Below, one piece after another: positions 6,489-14,517 of a DNA stretch of 34,553 nucleotides. Origin of the DNA: Anaerolineae bacterium (GTDB lineage Bacteria > Chloroflexota > Anaerolineae > S016-19); NCBI GenBank assembly GCA_015486235.1, contig WFSD01000267.1, forward strand, positions 1 through 34,553, given 5' to 3'. Position numbers and translations under genes: made by a program. The notes under the pieces were generated by a model that ran no database searches, had not been told where the DNA came from, and saw nothing but the letters and a program-made list of their open reading frames with translations. Numbering within the stretch: position 1 is the stretch's first letter; each line of letters starts with the position of its first letter.

Positions 6489-7364
6489 ATGCACGTAGGC
6501 GTTCTTGCCTCCATCATCAGGAAGGAGGAAAAGCTGATCTTCCATGCCCTGAGTGACCGGGGCGTGACCTGGGAAGTCATAGACGACCGGGAGGTGCAGT
6601 TCGACCTGGAGAACGGCGACCGCTACCGCCAGTTCGACGTGATCCTGGAGCGGGCCGTGAACCACTCCCGAGCACTCTACGCCCTCAGGGTCTTCGGCAT
6701 GTGGGGCATCCCCACGGTCAACACGTATCATGTGGCGGAGACTTGCGGAAACAAAATACTCACAACGGCAGCGCTGATGGAAGCAGGAGTCCCGACGCCG
6801 CGGACCACCATCGCTTTCACACCGGCGTCTGCCCTGGACGCTATCGAGAAGATGGGGTATCCGGTGGTGCTGAAGCCGGCCGTCGGCTCCTGGGGACGGC
6901 TCCTCTCCAAAATCAACGACCGCGATGCAGCCGAGGCTGTTCTGGAGCACAAGAAAATCCTGGGCACATACCACCACTCGATCTTCTACATCCAGGAGTA
7001 CGTGCACAAGCCGCAGCGGGACATCCGGGCTTTTGTGGTGGGGGACCAGACCATCGCGGCCATCTACCGGTCGTCGTCCCACTGGATCACGAACACCGCC
7101 AGGGGCGGCAAAGCCAGCTACTGTCCCATCACACCTGAGCTGAACGACATCTGCGTTCAAGCGGCGAAAGCCGTGGGCGGCGGTGTAGTCGCCATCGACG
7201 TTTTCGAGGACCCGGAGCGGGGACTGCTGGTGAACGAGGTCAATTACACCATGGAGTTCCGAAACAGCATCGAACCGACGGGGGTGGACATCCCCGGTAA
7301 GATCGTGGACTTCACCCTGCGGGTGGCAGAGGAGGGATGGCCCACGGCAAACGGCTGGAGATGA
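6489..7364 (+). CDS. lysX: LysW-alpha-aminoadipate (or glutamate) ligase, ATP-grasp
   Basis: This 291-residue ATP-grasp ligase joins alpha-aminoadipate to the C-terminal Glu of LysW using ATP. Visible segments are [19 protein letters not shown] (ATP-grasp), [23 protein letters not shown] and the metal/substrate region [12 protein letters not shown] followed by [10 protein letters not shown], all as in Thermus LysX. It lies between lysW and lysY with almost no spacing. LysX and the ornithine-pathway ArgX are close relatives, so sequence alone does not settle the substrate. The lysine-coded leader in front of the operon favours LysX. Confidence 0.92.
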   Translation: MHVGVLASIIRKEEKLIFHALSDRGVTWEVIDDREVQFDLENGDRYRQFDVILERAVNHSRALYALRVFGMWGIPTVNTYHVAETCGNKILTTAALMEAGVPTPRTTIAFTPASALDAIEKMGYPVVLKPAVGSWGRLLSKINDRDAAEAVLEHKKILGTYHHSIFYIQEYVHKPQRDIRAFVVGDQTIAAIYRSSSHWITNTARGGKASYCPITPELNDICVQAAKAVGGGVVAIDVFEDPERGLLVNEVNYTMEFRNSIEPTGVDIPGKIVDFTLRVAEEGWPTANGWR

Positions 7365-7367
7365 TGC

Positions 7368-8414
7368 ATGGTTAGGGCGAGCATTGTTGGAGGCTCTGGT
7401 TACGTGGGCGGCGAACTCCTGCGGCTGTTGCTGGGGCACCCTGAGGTGAAGGTGGTCCAGGTTACCAGCGAGCGACACGCGGGGAAGATGGTCCACAGCC
7501 GCCATCCGAATCTGCGGGACAGGACGCCCCTTCGGTTCGTGGGGATGGATCGGCTGGAACCGGTGGATCTGCTCTTCCTGGCGCTGCCGCATGGAGAGGC
7601 CCAGAAACGGATCGATTGTTTTGCCTCCCTTGCCCCGCGGATCGTGGATCTGAGCGCCGACTTCCGGCTGAAGGACCCGGCGGCGTACAGCCGCTGGTAC
7701 GGCAAAGAGCACGCCGCCCCCGACTGGTTGGGCCGTTTCGTGTACGGCCTGCCAGAGCTCTACCGTGACGAGATCCGGGGGGCGCGGTACGTCTCCGGGG
7801 TGGGATGCAATGCCACGGCGACGACCCTGGCGGTGTGGCCGCTCTTCAAATCCGGCCTGGCAGACCCCCGTCGCGACCTGGTGGCCGAGGTGAAAGTCGG
7901 CTCCAGCGAGGGGGGCAACGCGCCCTCCGAGGCATCCCACCATCCGGAGCGGAGCCACGCCGTCCGATCCTACGCCCCTGTGGGACATCGGCACACCGCG
8001 GAGGTGATCCAGAACCTGGCGCTGGCCGGGGACGTGCCGCCGGTCCACCTCTCGGTGACGGCGGTGGATCTGGTGCGTGGTGCGCTGGCGACGGCTCACG
8101 TCTTCCTGCGGGAGCCTGCGGACGAGAAGATCGTCCGGCGGGCGTACCGCCGGGCATACGCGGAGGAGCCTTTCGTTCGGATCGTGGCGGCAAAAGTGGG
8201 GATCTACCGGATGCCGGAGCCGAAGATCCTGGCGGGAAGCAACTACGCGGACGTGGGGTTCGCGGTGGACGAGGAGACACGACGCGTGGTGGCTGTGGCT
8301 GCTATAGACAACCTGATGAAAGGCGCGGCCGGCGCAGCGGTTCAGTGTATGAACCTGATGTTGGGGTTCGAGGAGACGCTGGGGTTGGAATTCCCGGGCC
8401 TGCATCCGATCTAG
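7368..8414 (+). CDS. lysY: LysW-aminoadipate semialdehyde dehydrogenase (ArgC-like reductase)
   Basis: This 348-residue NADPH-dependent reductase of the ArgC/LysY family reduces the LysW-bound acyl phosphate to the semialdehyde. The Rossmann loop GGSGYVGGELLRLL is at residues 8-21. The active-site Cys147 is in SGVGCNAT, and GSSEGGNAPSEASHHPERSH matches the conserved substrate region. It starts three bases after the lysX stop codon. After this gene the operon is interrupted by a 420-bp repeat-rich stretch before the small ORF and lysZ. Confidence 0.93.
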   Translation: MVRASIVGGSGYVGGELLRLLLGHPEVKVVQVTSERHAGKMVHSRHPNLRDRTPLRFVGMDRLEPVDLLFLALPHGEAQKRIDCFASLAPRIVDLSADFRLKDPAAYSRWYGKEHAAPDWLGRFVYGLPELYRDEIRGARYVSGVGCNATATTLAVWPLFKSGLADPRRDLVAEVKVGSSEGGNAPSEASHHPERSHAVRSYAPVGHRHTAEVIQNLALAGDVPPVHLSVTAVDLVRGALATAHVFLREPADEKIVRRAYRRAYAEEPFVRIVAAKVGIYRMPEPKILAGSNYADVGFAVDEETRRVVAVAAIDNLMKGAAGAAVQCMNLMLGFEETLGLEFPGLHPI

Positions 8415-8486
8415 GAACCGTCTCCCGCTGCGCCCGCCGGTAGGTCCAAAAAGCGTCACGTTGGCGTTTGTAAGCGTCAAAAGAAT

Positions 8487-8760
8487 CGGCTGCGCTCAAA
8501 AGTAGTGAGACGAGTTTCGGCGGGAATTGTAGGGCGAACCGTCCGGTTCGCCTGGTCGAGCTAACAGCTCGATCTACATTCCCGCGGCAAATTTGTAGAG
8601 CGGGCTGTTAGCCCGCTCCGGCGCGGAGGCCGTATGAGCGGACTGACAGTCCGCTCTACAAGGCCGGTATGGCCCCTTTTTTCGCTCGGAAAGAGCGAGC
8701 GCTCACAAGCGGGAGCGTAGGAGCGAGGCTTGTCCTCGCCCTGGGGTAGGAGGGGGTCAA
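8487..8760. repeat. Composite palindromic repeat region inside the lys operon
   Basis: This non-coding stretch holds a series of perfect palindromes: GGCGAACC/GGTTCGCC and TCGAGCT/AGCTCGA enclosed by GTAG (8529-8532) and CTAC (8574-8577), GAGCGGGCT/AGCCCGCTC (8598-8618) and GAGCGGACT/AGTCCGCTC (8636-8656). Several blocks recur in the same order at 25.05-25.41 kb: GCGCTCAAAAGTAGT (8492-8506), GGCAAATTTGTAGAGCGG-like sequence, and TCGGAAAG...TCACAAGCGG. It contains no ORF I can support. Confidence 0.7.
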
Positions 8761-8834
8761 GAGCCGTTCCATCCCAACAGTCTCGGGCGTCATCGAACAA
8801 TCCGTGAATATGCAGTTGCAGGAAGGCATGAAAT

Positions 8835-9050
8835 TTGGACGAATTAGAACGAATCGTTCGGAGTTTCGAACAGAAATACGAATGCGACCTGCCGACCTTC
8901 CTCGCTCGTGTAACATCCGGCGAAAATTACGCGGCTCGTTTGCGTCGCGTGAGCCCAACCTGGGAAGGCGATCTGCAGGAGTGGGAATTCTACGCCGGCG
9001 AGCTGGATGCTAGACAAAAGGGACAAAGCAAATGGGAATCATCGTCGTGA
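8835..9050 (+). CDS. Small hypothetical protein, antitoxin-like
   Basis: A 71-codon ORF starts with TTG at 8835, nine bases after AGGAAGG, and overlaps the first 19 bases of lysZ. It encodes MDELERIVRSFEQKYECDLP, a Leu/Phe-rich middle and TWEGDLQEWEFYAGELDA. The layout (N-terminal amphipathic helix with EQKY, later a W..D..EWE motif) resembles small antitoxin-like proteins common in Chloroflexota and Cyanobacteria, but I cannot name the family with certainty. The last dozen residues overlap lysZ and are probably not conserved. No toxin gene is next to it. It could be a degraded remnant. Confidence 0.45.
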   Translation: MDELERIVRSFEQKYECDLPTFLARVTSGENYAARLRRVSPTWEGDLQEWEFYAGELDARQKGQSKWESSS

Positions 9051-9841
9051 AAATCGGCGGGGGCCTCGACCTGGACCACGACGCCATCGCCGACGACATC
9101 GCAGGGATGTGGCAGGAAGGGCAGCAGTTGGTGGTGGTCCACGGCGGGGCAGAGCTGACCAATCAGGTGGCGGAAGCGCTGGGGCACCCGCCCAGGTTCG
9201 TCACTTCCGTCAGCGGCTACGTCTCCCGCCGCACGGACCGCCGCGCCCTGGAAATCTTCGAGATGGTGTACTGCGGCCAGCTCAACAAAGGCTGGGTGGA
9301 ACGGTTCCAGCGCCGCGGGGTGAACGCTGTCGGCCTGAGCGGGCTGGATGGCAGGCTCTGGGAAGGCCCCAGGAAAAAAGCGATCCGGATCGTGGAGAAC
9401 GGCCGGAAGATGGTGCTCAGGGACGATTACACCGGCAAGGTGGAGCGGGTCGACACGGCCCTGCTGACCACGCTGCTGGAAGGCGGTTACCTGCCGGTGC
9501 TGACGCCGCCAGCCATTAGCTACGACGGCGAGGCGCTCAACGTGGATGGGGACCGCGCCGCGGCCATGACCGCTCAGGCGATGAGAGCGGAAGCCCTGGT
9601 CATCCTGAGTGGCGTTCCCGGACTTCTGGCCGACTTCCCGGACGAATCCAGCCTGATCCGCCGGATACAGTCCGACGAGATCGAGGATTTCATGTCGGTG
9701 GCCGAAGGCCGGATGAAGAAGAAGGTGATGGGTGCTGGCGAGGCGCTGCGAGGCGGCGTCGGCCGGGTGATCTTCGCCGACGGGCGGGTGCGAGAGCCGG
9801 TGCGCCGGGCGCTGTCCGGCGAGGGCACGGTCATCGGGTAG
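9032..9841 (+). CDS. lysZ: LysW-aminoadipate 6-kinase
   Basis: This 269-residue amino-acid kinase (ArgB-like fold) phosphorylates the side-chain carboxylate of LysW-bound alpha-aminoadipate. It has the N-terminal VVKIGGG, VVVHGGAEL, the family-typical SGYVSRRTDRRALEIFEMVY, LSGLDGRLW, LTPPAISYDGEALNVDGD, and the C-terminal MKKKVMGAGEALRGGV with ALSGEGTVI, very close in pattern to Thermus LysZ. AGGGA eight bases before the ATG supports the start. The preceding small ORF overlaps it, so the two may be translationally coupled. Confidence 0.94.
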   Translation: MGIIVVKIGGGLDLDHDAIADDIAGMWQEGQQLVVVHGGAELTNQVAEALGHPPRFVTSVSGYVSRRTDRRALEIFEMVYCGQLNKGWVERFQRRGVNAVGLSGLDGRLWEGPRKKAIRIVENGRKMVLRDDYTGKVERVDTALLTTLLEGGYLPVLTPPAISYDGEALNVDGDRAAAMTAQAMRAEALVILSGVPGLLADFPDESSLIRRIQSDEIEDFMSVAEGRMKKKVMGAGEALRGGVGRVIFADGRVREPVRRALSGEGTVIG

Positions 9842-10145
9842 GGAATCGGGCGAATGGGCGAATGGGCGAATGGGCGAATCTGGTAGGGGCGCAGCGTGCT
9901 GCGCCCATCGTTGAACCCCAAAAAGGAGTTGTGTTGGCGCTTGCAAGCACCGAATGAAATTCGGCACTTGAGGCGCCTTCGGCGCCGACCAGAGCGTTAC
10001 CTGCGCGGAGAACGCTCTTTTGACGTAGGGACGTTCTGAGCCGCACGACGTCCTGTTCGGCGGGCGTTAGCCCGCCTCAAGAACCGGATTCATCCGGTGG
10101 AGGCCCAAAAACACGACGCCACCTGGCAGGTAATGGAGCAAAGCC
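9842..10145. repeat. Repeat-rich gap between lysZ and lysJ
   Basis: The octamer GGGCGAAT is repeated four times without change (9848-9879). It is followed by the palindromes GGGCGCAGCGTGCTGCGCCC (about 9887-9905), GGCGCC-TTC-GGCGCC (about 9973-9987) and GGCGGGC/GCCCGCC (about 10059-10077). AGAGCGTT (9991-9998) with AACGCTCT (10011-10018) and a short T-run could be a weak terminator on the plus strand. No coding sequence is supported. Confidence 0.65.
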
Positions 10146-11315
10146 ATGGAAACCGAAAAAATTTTCACGCTGGAGAATGCCCATACGTCGGGGGCGTACG
10201 CCAAGCGCCCCGCGGCGCTAGTGCGGGGAAAGGGCGCACGCGTCTGGGATTCCGATGGGCGTGAGTACATCGATTGTATCGGCGGGCACGGGGTGGCCGT
10301 GGTGGGCCATGCCCATCCGGCGGTGGTCAGGGCAATCTCGGAGCAGGCGGAGCGGATGATCATCTGCCCGGAGTCGTTCTACAACGACCGCCGTGCCGAA
10401 CTATACGAACGCCTGAGCCGCCACACCCCCGACGGCCTGAACCGATTCTTCCTGTGCAACTCCGGAGCCGAAGCGGTGGAGGGGGCCATCAAGGCCGCCA
10501 GGTACTTCACCGGCCGCCCCGGAATCGTGGCGATGAAATCCGGGTTCCACGGCAGAACCCTGGGCGCGCTGAGCGCAACCTGGAACCCAAAATACCGGAA
10601 GCCTTTCGAGCCGCTGCTGGCGGGCTTCCAACACGTGTCTTTCGGAGATCTGGATGCAGCGGATCGGGCGGTCGGCGACGACACCGCTGCGGTCATCGTG
10701 GAACCGGTGCAGGGGGAAGGCGGGGTCAACCCGGGATCGGCAGCTTTCTTCGACGGTCTGCGCCGCATCTGCGATGAGCGGGGGGCGCTCCTCATCGCGG
10801 ACGAGGTGCAGACGGGGTTCGGGCGCACCGGACGCTGGTTCGCCGTCGAGCATTTCGGCCTGGCGCCGGACATCATGGTCCTGGGCAAGGGGATCGCCGG
10901 GGGCGTGCCCGCCGGAGCTGTCGTGTGGCACAGACGCCTGGGAACGCTGAAACCGGGCATCCACGGGAGCACTTTCGGCGGCAATCCCCTGGCCGCGGCC
11001 GCGGCCATCGCCACGGTCCATGTTCTGGAGGAGGAGCGGCTACCGGAGAGGGCCAACCGTCTGGGGACATGGCTCCTGGCGGAACTGCGGCAAATCCGTT
11101 CCCCGGTGGTGAAAGAGGTGCGGGGGCTGGGGCTGATGGTGGGCATAGCGCTGCGGGTTCGCGTCACGCCGGTGCTGCGGGACCTGATGAAGAAAAGCGT
11201 ACTGGCGCTTCCTGCGGGTCCCACGGTGCTCAGGCTGCTGCCGCCGTTGGTTATCGAGGAAGAAGACCTGCAGGCCGCGGCGGCGGCGATCAGGGAGGTG
11301 CTGGAAAGTGTTTGA
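10146..11315 (+). CDS. lysJ: LysW-aminoadipate semialdehyde aminotransferase
   Basis: This 389-residue class-III PLP aminotransferase (ArgD/LysJ type) converts the LysW-bound semialdehyde to LysW-lysine with glutamate as amino donor. Visible features are GKGARVWDSDGREYIDCIGG, the phosphate-binding NSGAEAVEGAIK (from residue 105), ADEVQTGFGRTG with Asp219, the Schiff-base Lys248 in LGKGIAGGVPAGA, and STFGGNPLAAAAA. GGAG seven bases before the ATG at 10146 fixes the start. It overlaps lysK by 8 bases. Confidence 0.94.
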   Translation: METEKIFTLENAHTSGAYAKRPAALVRGKGARVWDSDGREYIDCIGGHGVAVVGHAHPAVVRAISEQAERMIICPESFYNDRRAELYERLSRHTPDGLNRFFLCNSGAEAVEGAIKAARYFTGRPGIVAMKSGFHGRTLGALSATWNPKYRKPFEPLLAGFQHVSFGDLDAADRAVGDDTAAVIVEPVQGEGGVNPGSAAFFDGLRRICDERGALLIADEVQTGFGRTGRWFAVEHFGLAPDIMVLGKGIAGGVPAGAVVWHRRLGTLKPGIHGSTFGGNPLAAAAAIATVHVLEEERLPERANRLGTWLLAELRQIRSPVVKEVRGLGLMVGIALRVRVTPVLRDLMKKSVLALPAGPTVLRLLPPLVIEEEDLQAAAAAIREVLESV

Positions 11316-12384
11316 CCACGAAGAAGCGATAGCACTGCTGGAAGGTCTCGTCCGGATGCCCAGCCCATCTGGGCAGGAGCGGTCGGCAAGCGAGTTTCTG
11401 GTCTCGTGGATGGCCGGGCACGGGATGGACGCGGCCGTGGACGAGGCAGGGAACGCCGTGGGAACGAAAGGGCATGGCGAGAAGGAAATCCTGCTCCTGG
11501 GGCACATAGACACGTTTCCGGGGAACCCGCCGGTCCGCCGGGAAGGGGACTTGCTGTACGGGCGGGGGAGCGTGGATGCCAAAGGGCCGCTGGCGACGTT
11601 CGCCGCGGCCGCGGCGAGCGTGAGGCCGCCAGAGGGGTGGCGGATCACGGTGGTGGGCGCGGTGGAAGAGGAAGCGGCGACGAGCAAAGGGGCCCGGCAC
11701 GTGCTCGCGCAGCGCCCGACGGGGCCTGTGGCGTGCGTCATCGGCGAGCCGAGCCGCTGGGACAGGATCACGCTGGGATACAAAGGCCGGCTGTTGCTGG
11801 ATTTGCGGATGCGGGCGCCGTTCAGCCATTCGGCCGGGGTGGGAGCGCTGCCGCCGGAGCGGGCCGTCGCCCTGTGGCAGCGGGTGGTGGATCACACCGG
11901 GCGGTTCAACGAGGGGCGTCGGAAGGCGTTCGACCGGCTCATGCCCTCCCTCCGGCGCATCGTCACGTCGGACGAGGGAGCTTATGGGGTCGCCGAGATG
12001 ACGATGGGGTTCCGCCTGCCGCCGGACCTGCCGCCGGAAGCGCTGGAGACAGACCTCAGGCGGCTGCTATCGCCTGAGGATGGCGTGGAGGTTACGCTGG
12101 CGTTCCGGGGGCACGAGCGGGCCTATCGAGCGGCCAGGAACACGCCGCTGGTGCGGGCGTTCCTGAGCGCGATCCGGGCGGAAGGGGGCGAGCCGCGCTT
12201 CGTGGTCAAGACCGGCACATCGGATATGAATGTGGTGGGCCCCCACTGGTCCGACACGGCGATGGTGGCATATGGTCCAGGCGATTCCAGCCTGGATCAC
12301 ACACCGGGGGAGTATACCCACCTGAGCGAGTACCTCCGGGCCATCGGTGTGCTACGGCGGGCGCTGGCGGACATAAGCCGATGA
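11308..12384 (+). CDS. lysK: LysW-lysine (or ornithine) hydrolase, M20 family
   Basis: This 358-residue metallopeptidase of the M20/ArgE-DapE type cleaves the isopeptide bond to release lysine and regenerate LysW. Zinc-site features are His66 in LLLGHIDTFPG, Asp90 in GRGSVDAKGPLA, the catalytic Glu pair at 120-121 in GAVEEEAATSKGA, and the C-terminal His338 in TPGEYTHLSEYL. The GTG start at 11308 lies inside the end of lysJ (8-base overlap), so translation is probably coupled. It is the last gene of the lys cluster; the convergent acetyltransferase gene ends 31 bases on, and no clear terminator is seen between them. Confidence 0.93.
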   Translation: MFDHEEAIALLEGLVRMPSPSGQERSASEFLVSWMAGHGMDAAVDEAGNAVGTKGHGEKEILLLGHIDTFPGNPPVRREGDLLYGRGSVDAKGPLATFAAAAASVRPPEGWRITVVGAVEEEAATSKGARHVLAQRPTGPVACVIGEPSRWDRITLGYKGRLLLDLRMRAPFSHSAGVGALPPERAVALWQRVVDHTGRFNEGRRKAFDRLMPSLRRIVTSDEGAYGVAEMTMGFRLPPDLPPEALETDLRRLLSPEDGVEVTLAFRGHERAYRAARNTPLVRAFLSAIRAEGGEPRFVVKTGTSDMNVVGPHWSDTAMVAYGPGDSSLDHTPGEYTHLSEYLRAIGVLRRALADISR

Positions 12385-12415
12385 CGCGAACAACGATCGA
12401 AGGCCATTGCTCCGA

Positions 12416-13279
12416 TCACAGGTCGAGCACCATGACTGGAACCGGTTTGCCGTATCGCCGGAAGCCAAAGGACTTGTAGAGCTTTTGTGCCGGACGGTTG
12501 TTCGACTGGGTGTTCAGCACTACGGAAAGGGCTCCGTTCGACTCGCAGAATTCCAGTGCTGCCCGCATCAGGGAGCTACCTACGCCCAGACCCTGACGCT
12601 CCGGCAGCACTCCCAGCCGTATGACCTCGCCAATGCTATGGTGGACGGCGGCGATCACGTATCCCACTGGTTCGTTTCCTCGGTACGCCAGCATCGCCTG
12701 GCCTCCAGAGAGAAGCAGGAGCATGAGCATCTCTCTCTTGCCAAAGGCCCACATGGGCGGAAAAGTCGCCCTGTCCAGCCGGAGGAGCAAGCCCAGGTCG
12801 CTGACTGTCGCAGGGCGTATCCGCGCATCACCTGGAGGTCGCGGGATGTGCCCGGCCGAGGATACATAAGCCCAGATCTCCTCTCGTTTCTCGAACCCTC
12901 CCAGCCTAAGAAACGACTCCATCCAGTATGGATCGCCTTCTGTGACATTTCTTCGATCGCAAATCGCCATGACATGGGTAAGACCCCGTCCTCGGAGTTC
13001 GTCCAGCGCCGGAGGCAACAATTCCCGGACGGCGCTGTCCGCCCGCCACCCATTTATCAGAGCCAGAGCGTGGGCCTCGGCCCAGGGAGCGCGGTGGATG
13101 GTGCACGCCACAGCTCCCCACAACAGTGGCCCGGTCTCCGCAACGAAGAACGGCTCCTTCGCCAGCAGTCCTGGCAGATCCTCATGACCGAATCCGGCAT
13201 AGGCGCGGCGGGCGTGCTCGAACAACAACTTTATCTGGACAGCGTCCAGCACCTTGGCTTTCCTGACGCGAATCTCCAT
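12416..13279 (-). CDS. Tandem GNAT-family N-acetyltransferase
   Basis: The protein carries two GNAT-like domains. The C-terminal one is complete, with VGYVIAAVHHSIGEVIRLGV followed by the acetyl-CoA loop RQGLGVGSSLM and NNRPAQKLYKSFGFRRYG. The N-terminal half (MEIRVRKAKVLDAVQIKLLF onward) looks like a degenerate GNAT domain. The substrate is unknown. I place the start at ATG 13279 (287 residues), where sequence typical of GNAT N-termini begins. The frame is open to a TTG at 13348, and neither start has a convincing ribosome-binding site, so the N-terminus is uncertain. It follows the GH18 gene by about 130 bases on the same strand. Confidence 0.8.
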   Translation of the reverse strand: MEIRVRKAKVLDAVQIKLLFEHARRAYAGFGHEDLPGLLAKEPFFVAETGPLLWGAVACTIHRAPWAEAHALALINGWRADSAVRELLPPALDELRGRGLTHVMAICDRRNVTEGDPYWMESFLRLGGFEKREEIWAYVSSAGHIPRPPGDARIRPATVSDLGLLLRLDRATFPPMWAFGKREMLMLLLLSGGQAMLAYRGNEPVGYVIAAVHHSIGEVIRLGVLPERQGLGVGSSLMRAALEFCESNGALSVVLNTQSNNRPAQKLYKSFGFRRYGKPVPVMVLDL

Positions 13280-13409
13280 ACACAAGACCCATATATCCTC
13301 TCGATATCCCAGAGGTGGCGTTCGGACTTTGACAATCAGTTCTGGCAACGAGGGAGACCTCTCGACAAATCCGTCGAGCTATCGCGGACAACTAAAGCAC
13401 GCCGAAGCG

Positions 13410-14507
13410 TTAGTGGGCGGGTGTGATCGACAGCGGCATGTAAATTCTCCAATTCATCATAGCCTGCCAGTTCTGCGGATCCTCGCTACCCAGCCGCCAG
13501 ATTGCAACACCCCGAATCCCCAGGCTCCTCGCCAGCCGCCAGCGGGCACGCACGCTGTCGTGATCCGCGAACACCACACCATGGCCATCGCCGTAGGAGA
13601 ACCAGTGCTCCTCCACTGGCCTTCCCTCGCTGTCCGTGGCCCACCAGTGAACAGCTACCCCATAGCTCGCACGCAGCGATTGGACATCCAACCATGTCAG
13701 CGGGTTGCCCACGCCAGATGCATCCCAGTCGTAGCCATAGAAATGCACCCCCATCATCACTTTATCCGATGGGACCTGAGTGATGGCAAAGCGGATGACC
13801 TCATTCACCCACCAGGTGGGCGCGATTGGGCCGGGTGGGCTTCCCCAGCTTCCCTCGCATCCCATGCTCCAGCAGTAGTCATAAGTCATGACCCTGAACT
13901 CGTCCACTGCGCTGCCAAGGGCGCGCCAATCCTGCGCCTGGGCCCCATTCCATGTGCCGGGTTCGCTTCTCTTGGCGTGGACGGCAATGGTGAGCATTTT
14001 GTGGCCCGGAAGTTGGTGTACTTTGGACGCCAGCTCCGCGATGAAGGTCGAGAAGGCATCTCTGTCACCGGCGTACAGATTCTCGTAGTCGATATCTATC
14101 CCATCGTAGCCATACCGACGAATTTCTTTCGCCAGGGCACTTATGTGGAGTGCCCGGAGGCTGGGATCGTTCAGGATACGATGCACCGTGTCCGGGTCGA
14201 AGCCGTTGCTCACCGTGGGGATTACGAGGGTACTATGGCGGTGGGCAAACTGCACCAGGTTGGCATCCCTGGCACCAGCGTATGGATCCAACGTTCCGTC
14301 CTGGTCGACAGAATACCAAAACGGGCTGACCTCGGATATCTGGGAGATGTGATCGTGGAACGAGGTAAGAGCGTTGGTCGCGTCCCACGATGTGGGCATC
14401 CAGGCGGCGATTATCGGGCCGCAGGCGCGAACTCGCTGCGGCCCACCCATCCATGAGCCCACTGTGACAAGGAAAGCCAGCGCCGCCAGCCTGGTCGAGA
14501 TTGACAT
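13410..14507 (-). CDS. Secreted glycoside hydrolase family 18 protein
   Basis: This 365-residue protein has a signal peptide (MSISTRLAALAFLVTVGSWM, processing probably near residue 28). A GH18 TIM-barrel follows, with the full catalytic motif DGIDIDYE at residues 135-142; Glu142 is the acid/base. Further barrel strands are MLTIAVHAKR, FRVMTYDYCW, VMMGVHFYGYDW and GIRGVAIWRLG. It resembles spore-cortex-lytic YaaH-type and chitinase-like enzymes acting on GlcNAc-containing glycans outside the cell. The exact substrate cannot be told. The start codon is only 10 bases from the preceding acyltransferase gene's stop, and AGGGG abuts the ATG more closely than usual. Confidence 0.85.
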   Translation of the reverse strand: MSISTRLAALAFLVTVGSWMGGPQRVRACGPIIAAWMPTSWDATNALTSFHDHISQISEVSPFWYSVDQDGTLDPYAGARDANLVQFAHRHSTLVIPTVSNGFDPDTVHRILNDPSLRALHISALAKEIRRYGYDGIDIDYENLYAGDRDAFSTFIAELASKVHQLPGHKMLTIAVHAKRSEPGTWNGAQAQDWRALGSAVDEFRVMTYDYCWSMGCEGSWGSPPGPIAPTWWVNEVIRFAITQVPSDKVMMGVHFYGYDWDASGVGNPLTWLDVQSLRASYGVAVHWWATDSEGRPVEEHWFSYGDGHGVVFADHDSVRARWRLARSLGIRGVAIWRLGSEDPQNWQAMMNWRIYMPLSITPAH

Positions 14508-14517
14508 CCCCTTCAGG

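Noticed and set aside
9842-9880. CRISPR-like array from the repeated GGGCGAAT
   Set aside because: The units are 8 bp and directly adjacent, with no spacers; it is a simple tandem repeat, and no cas gene is present.
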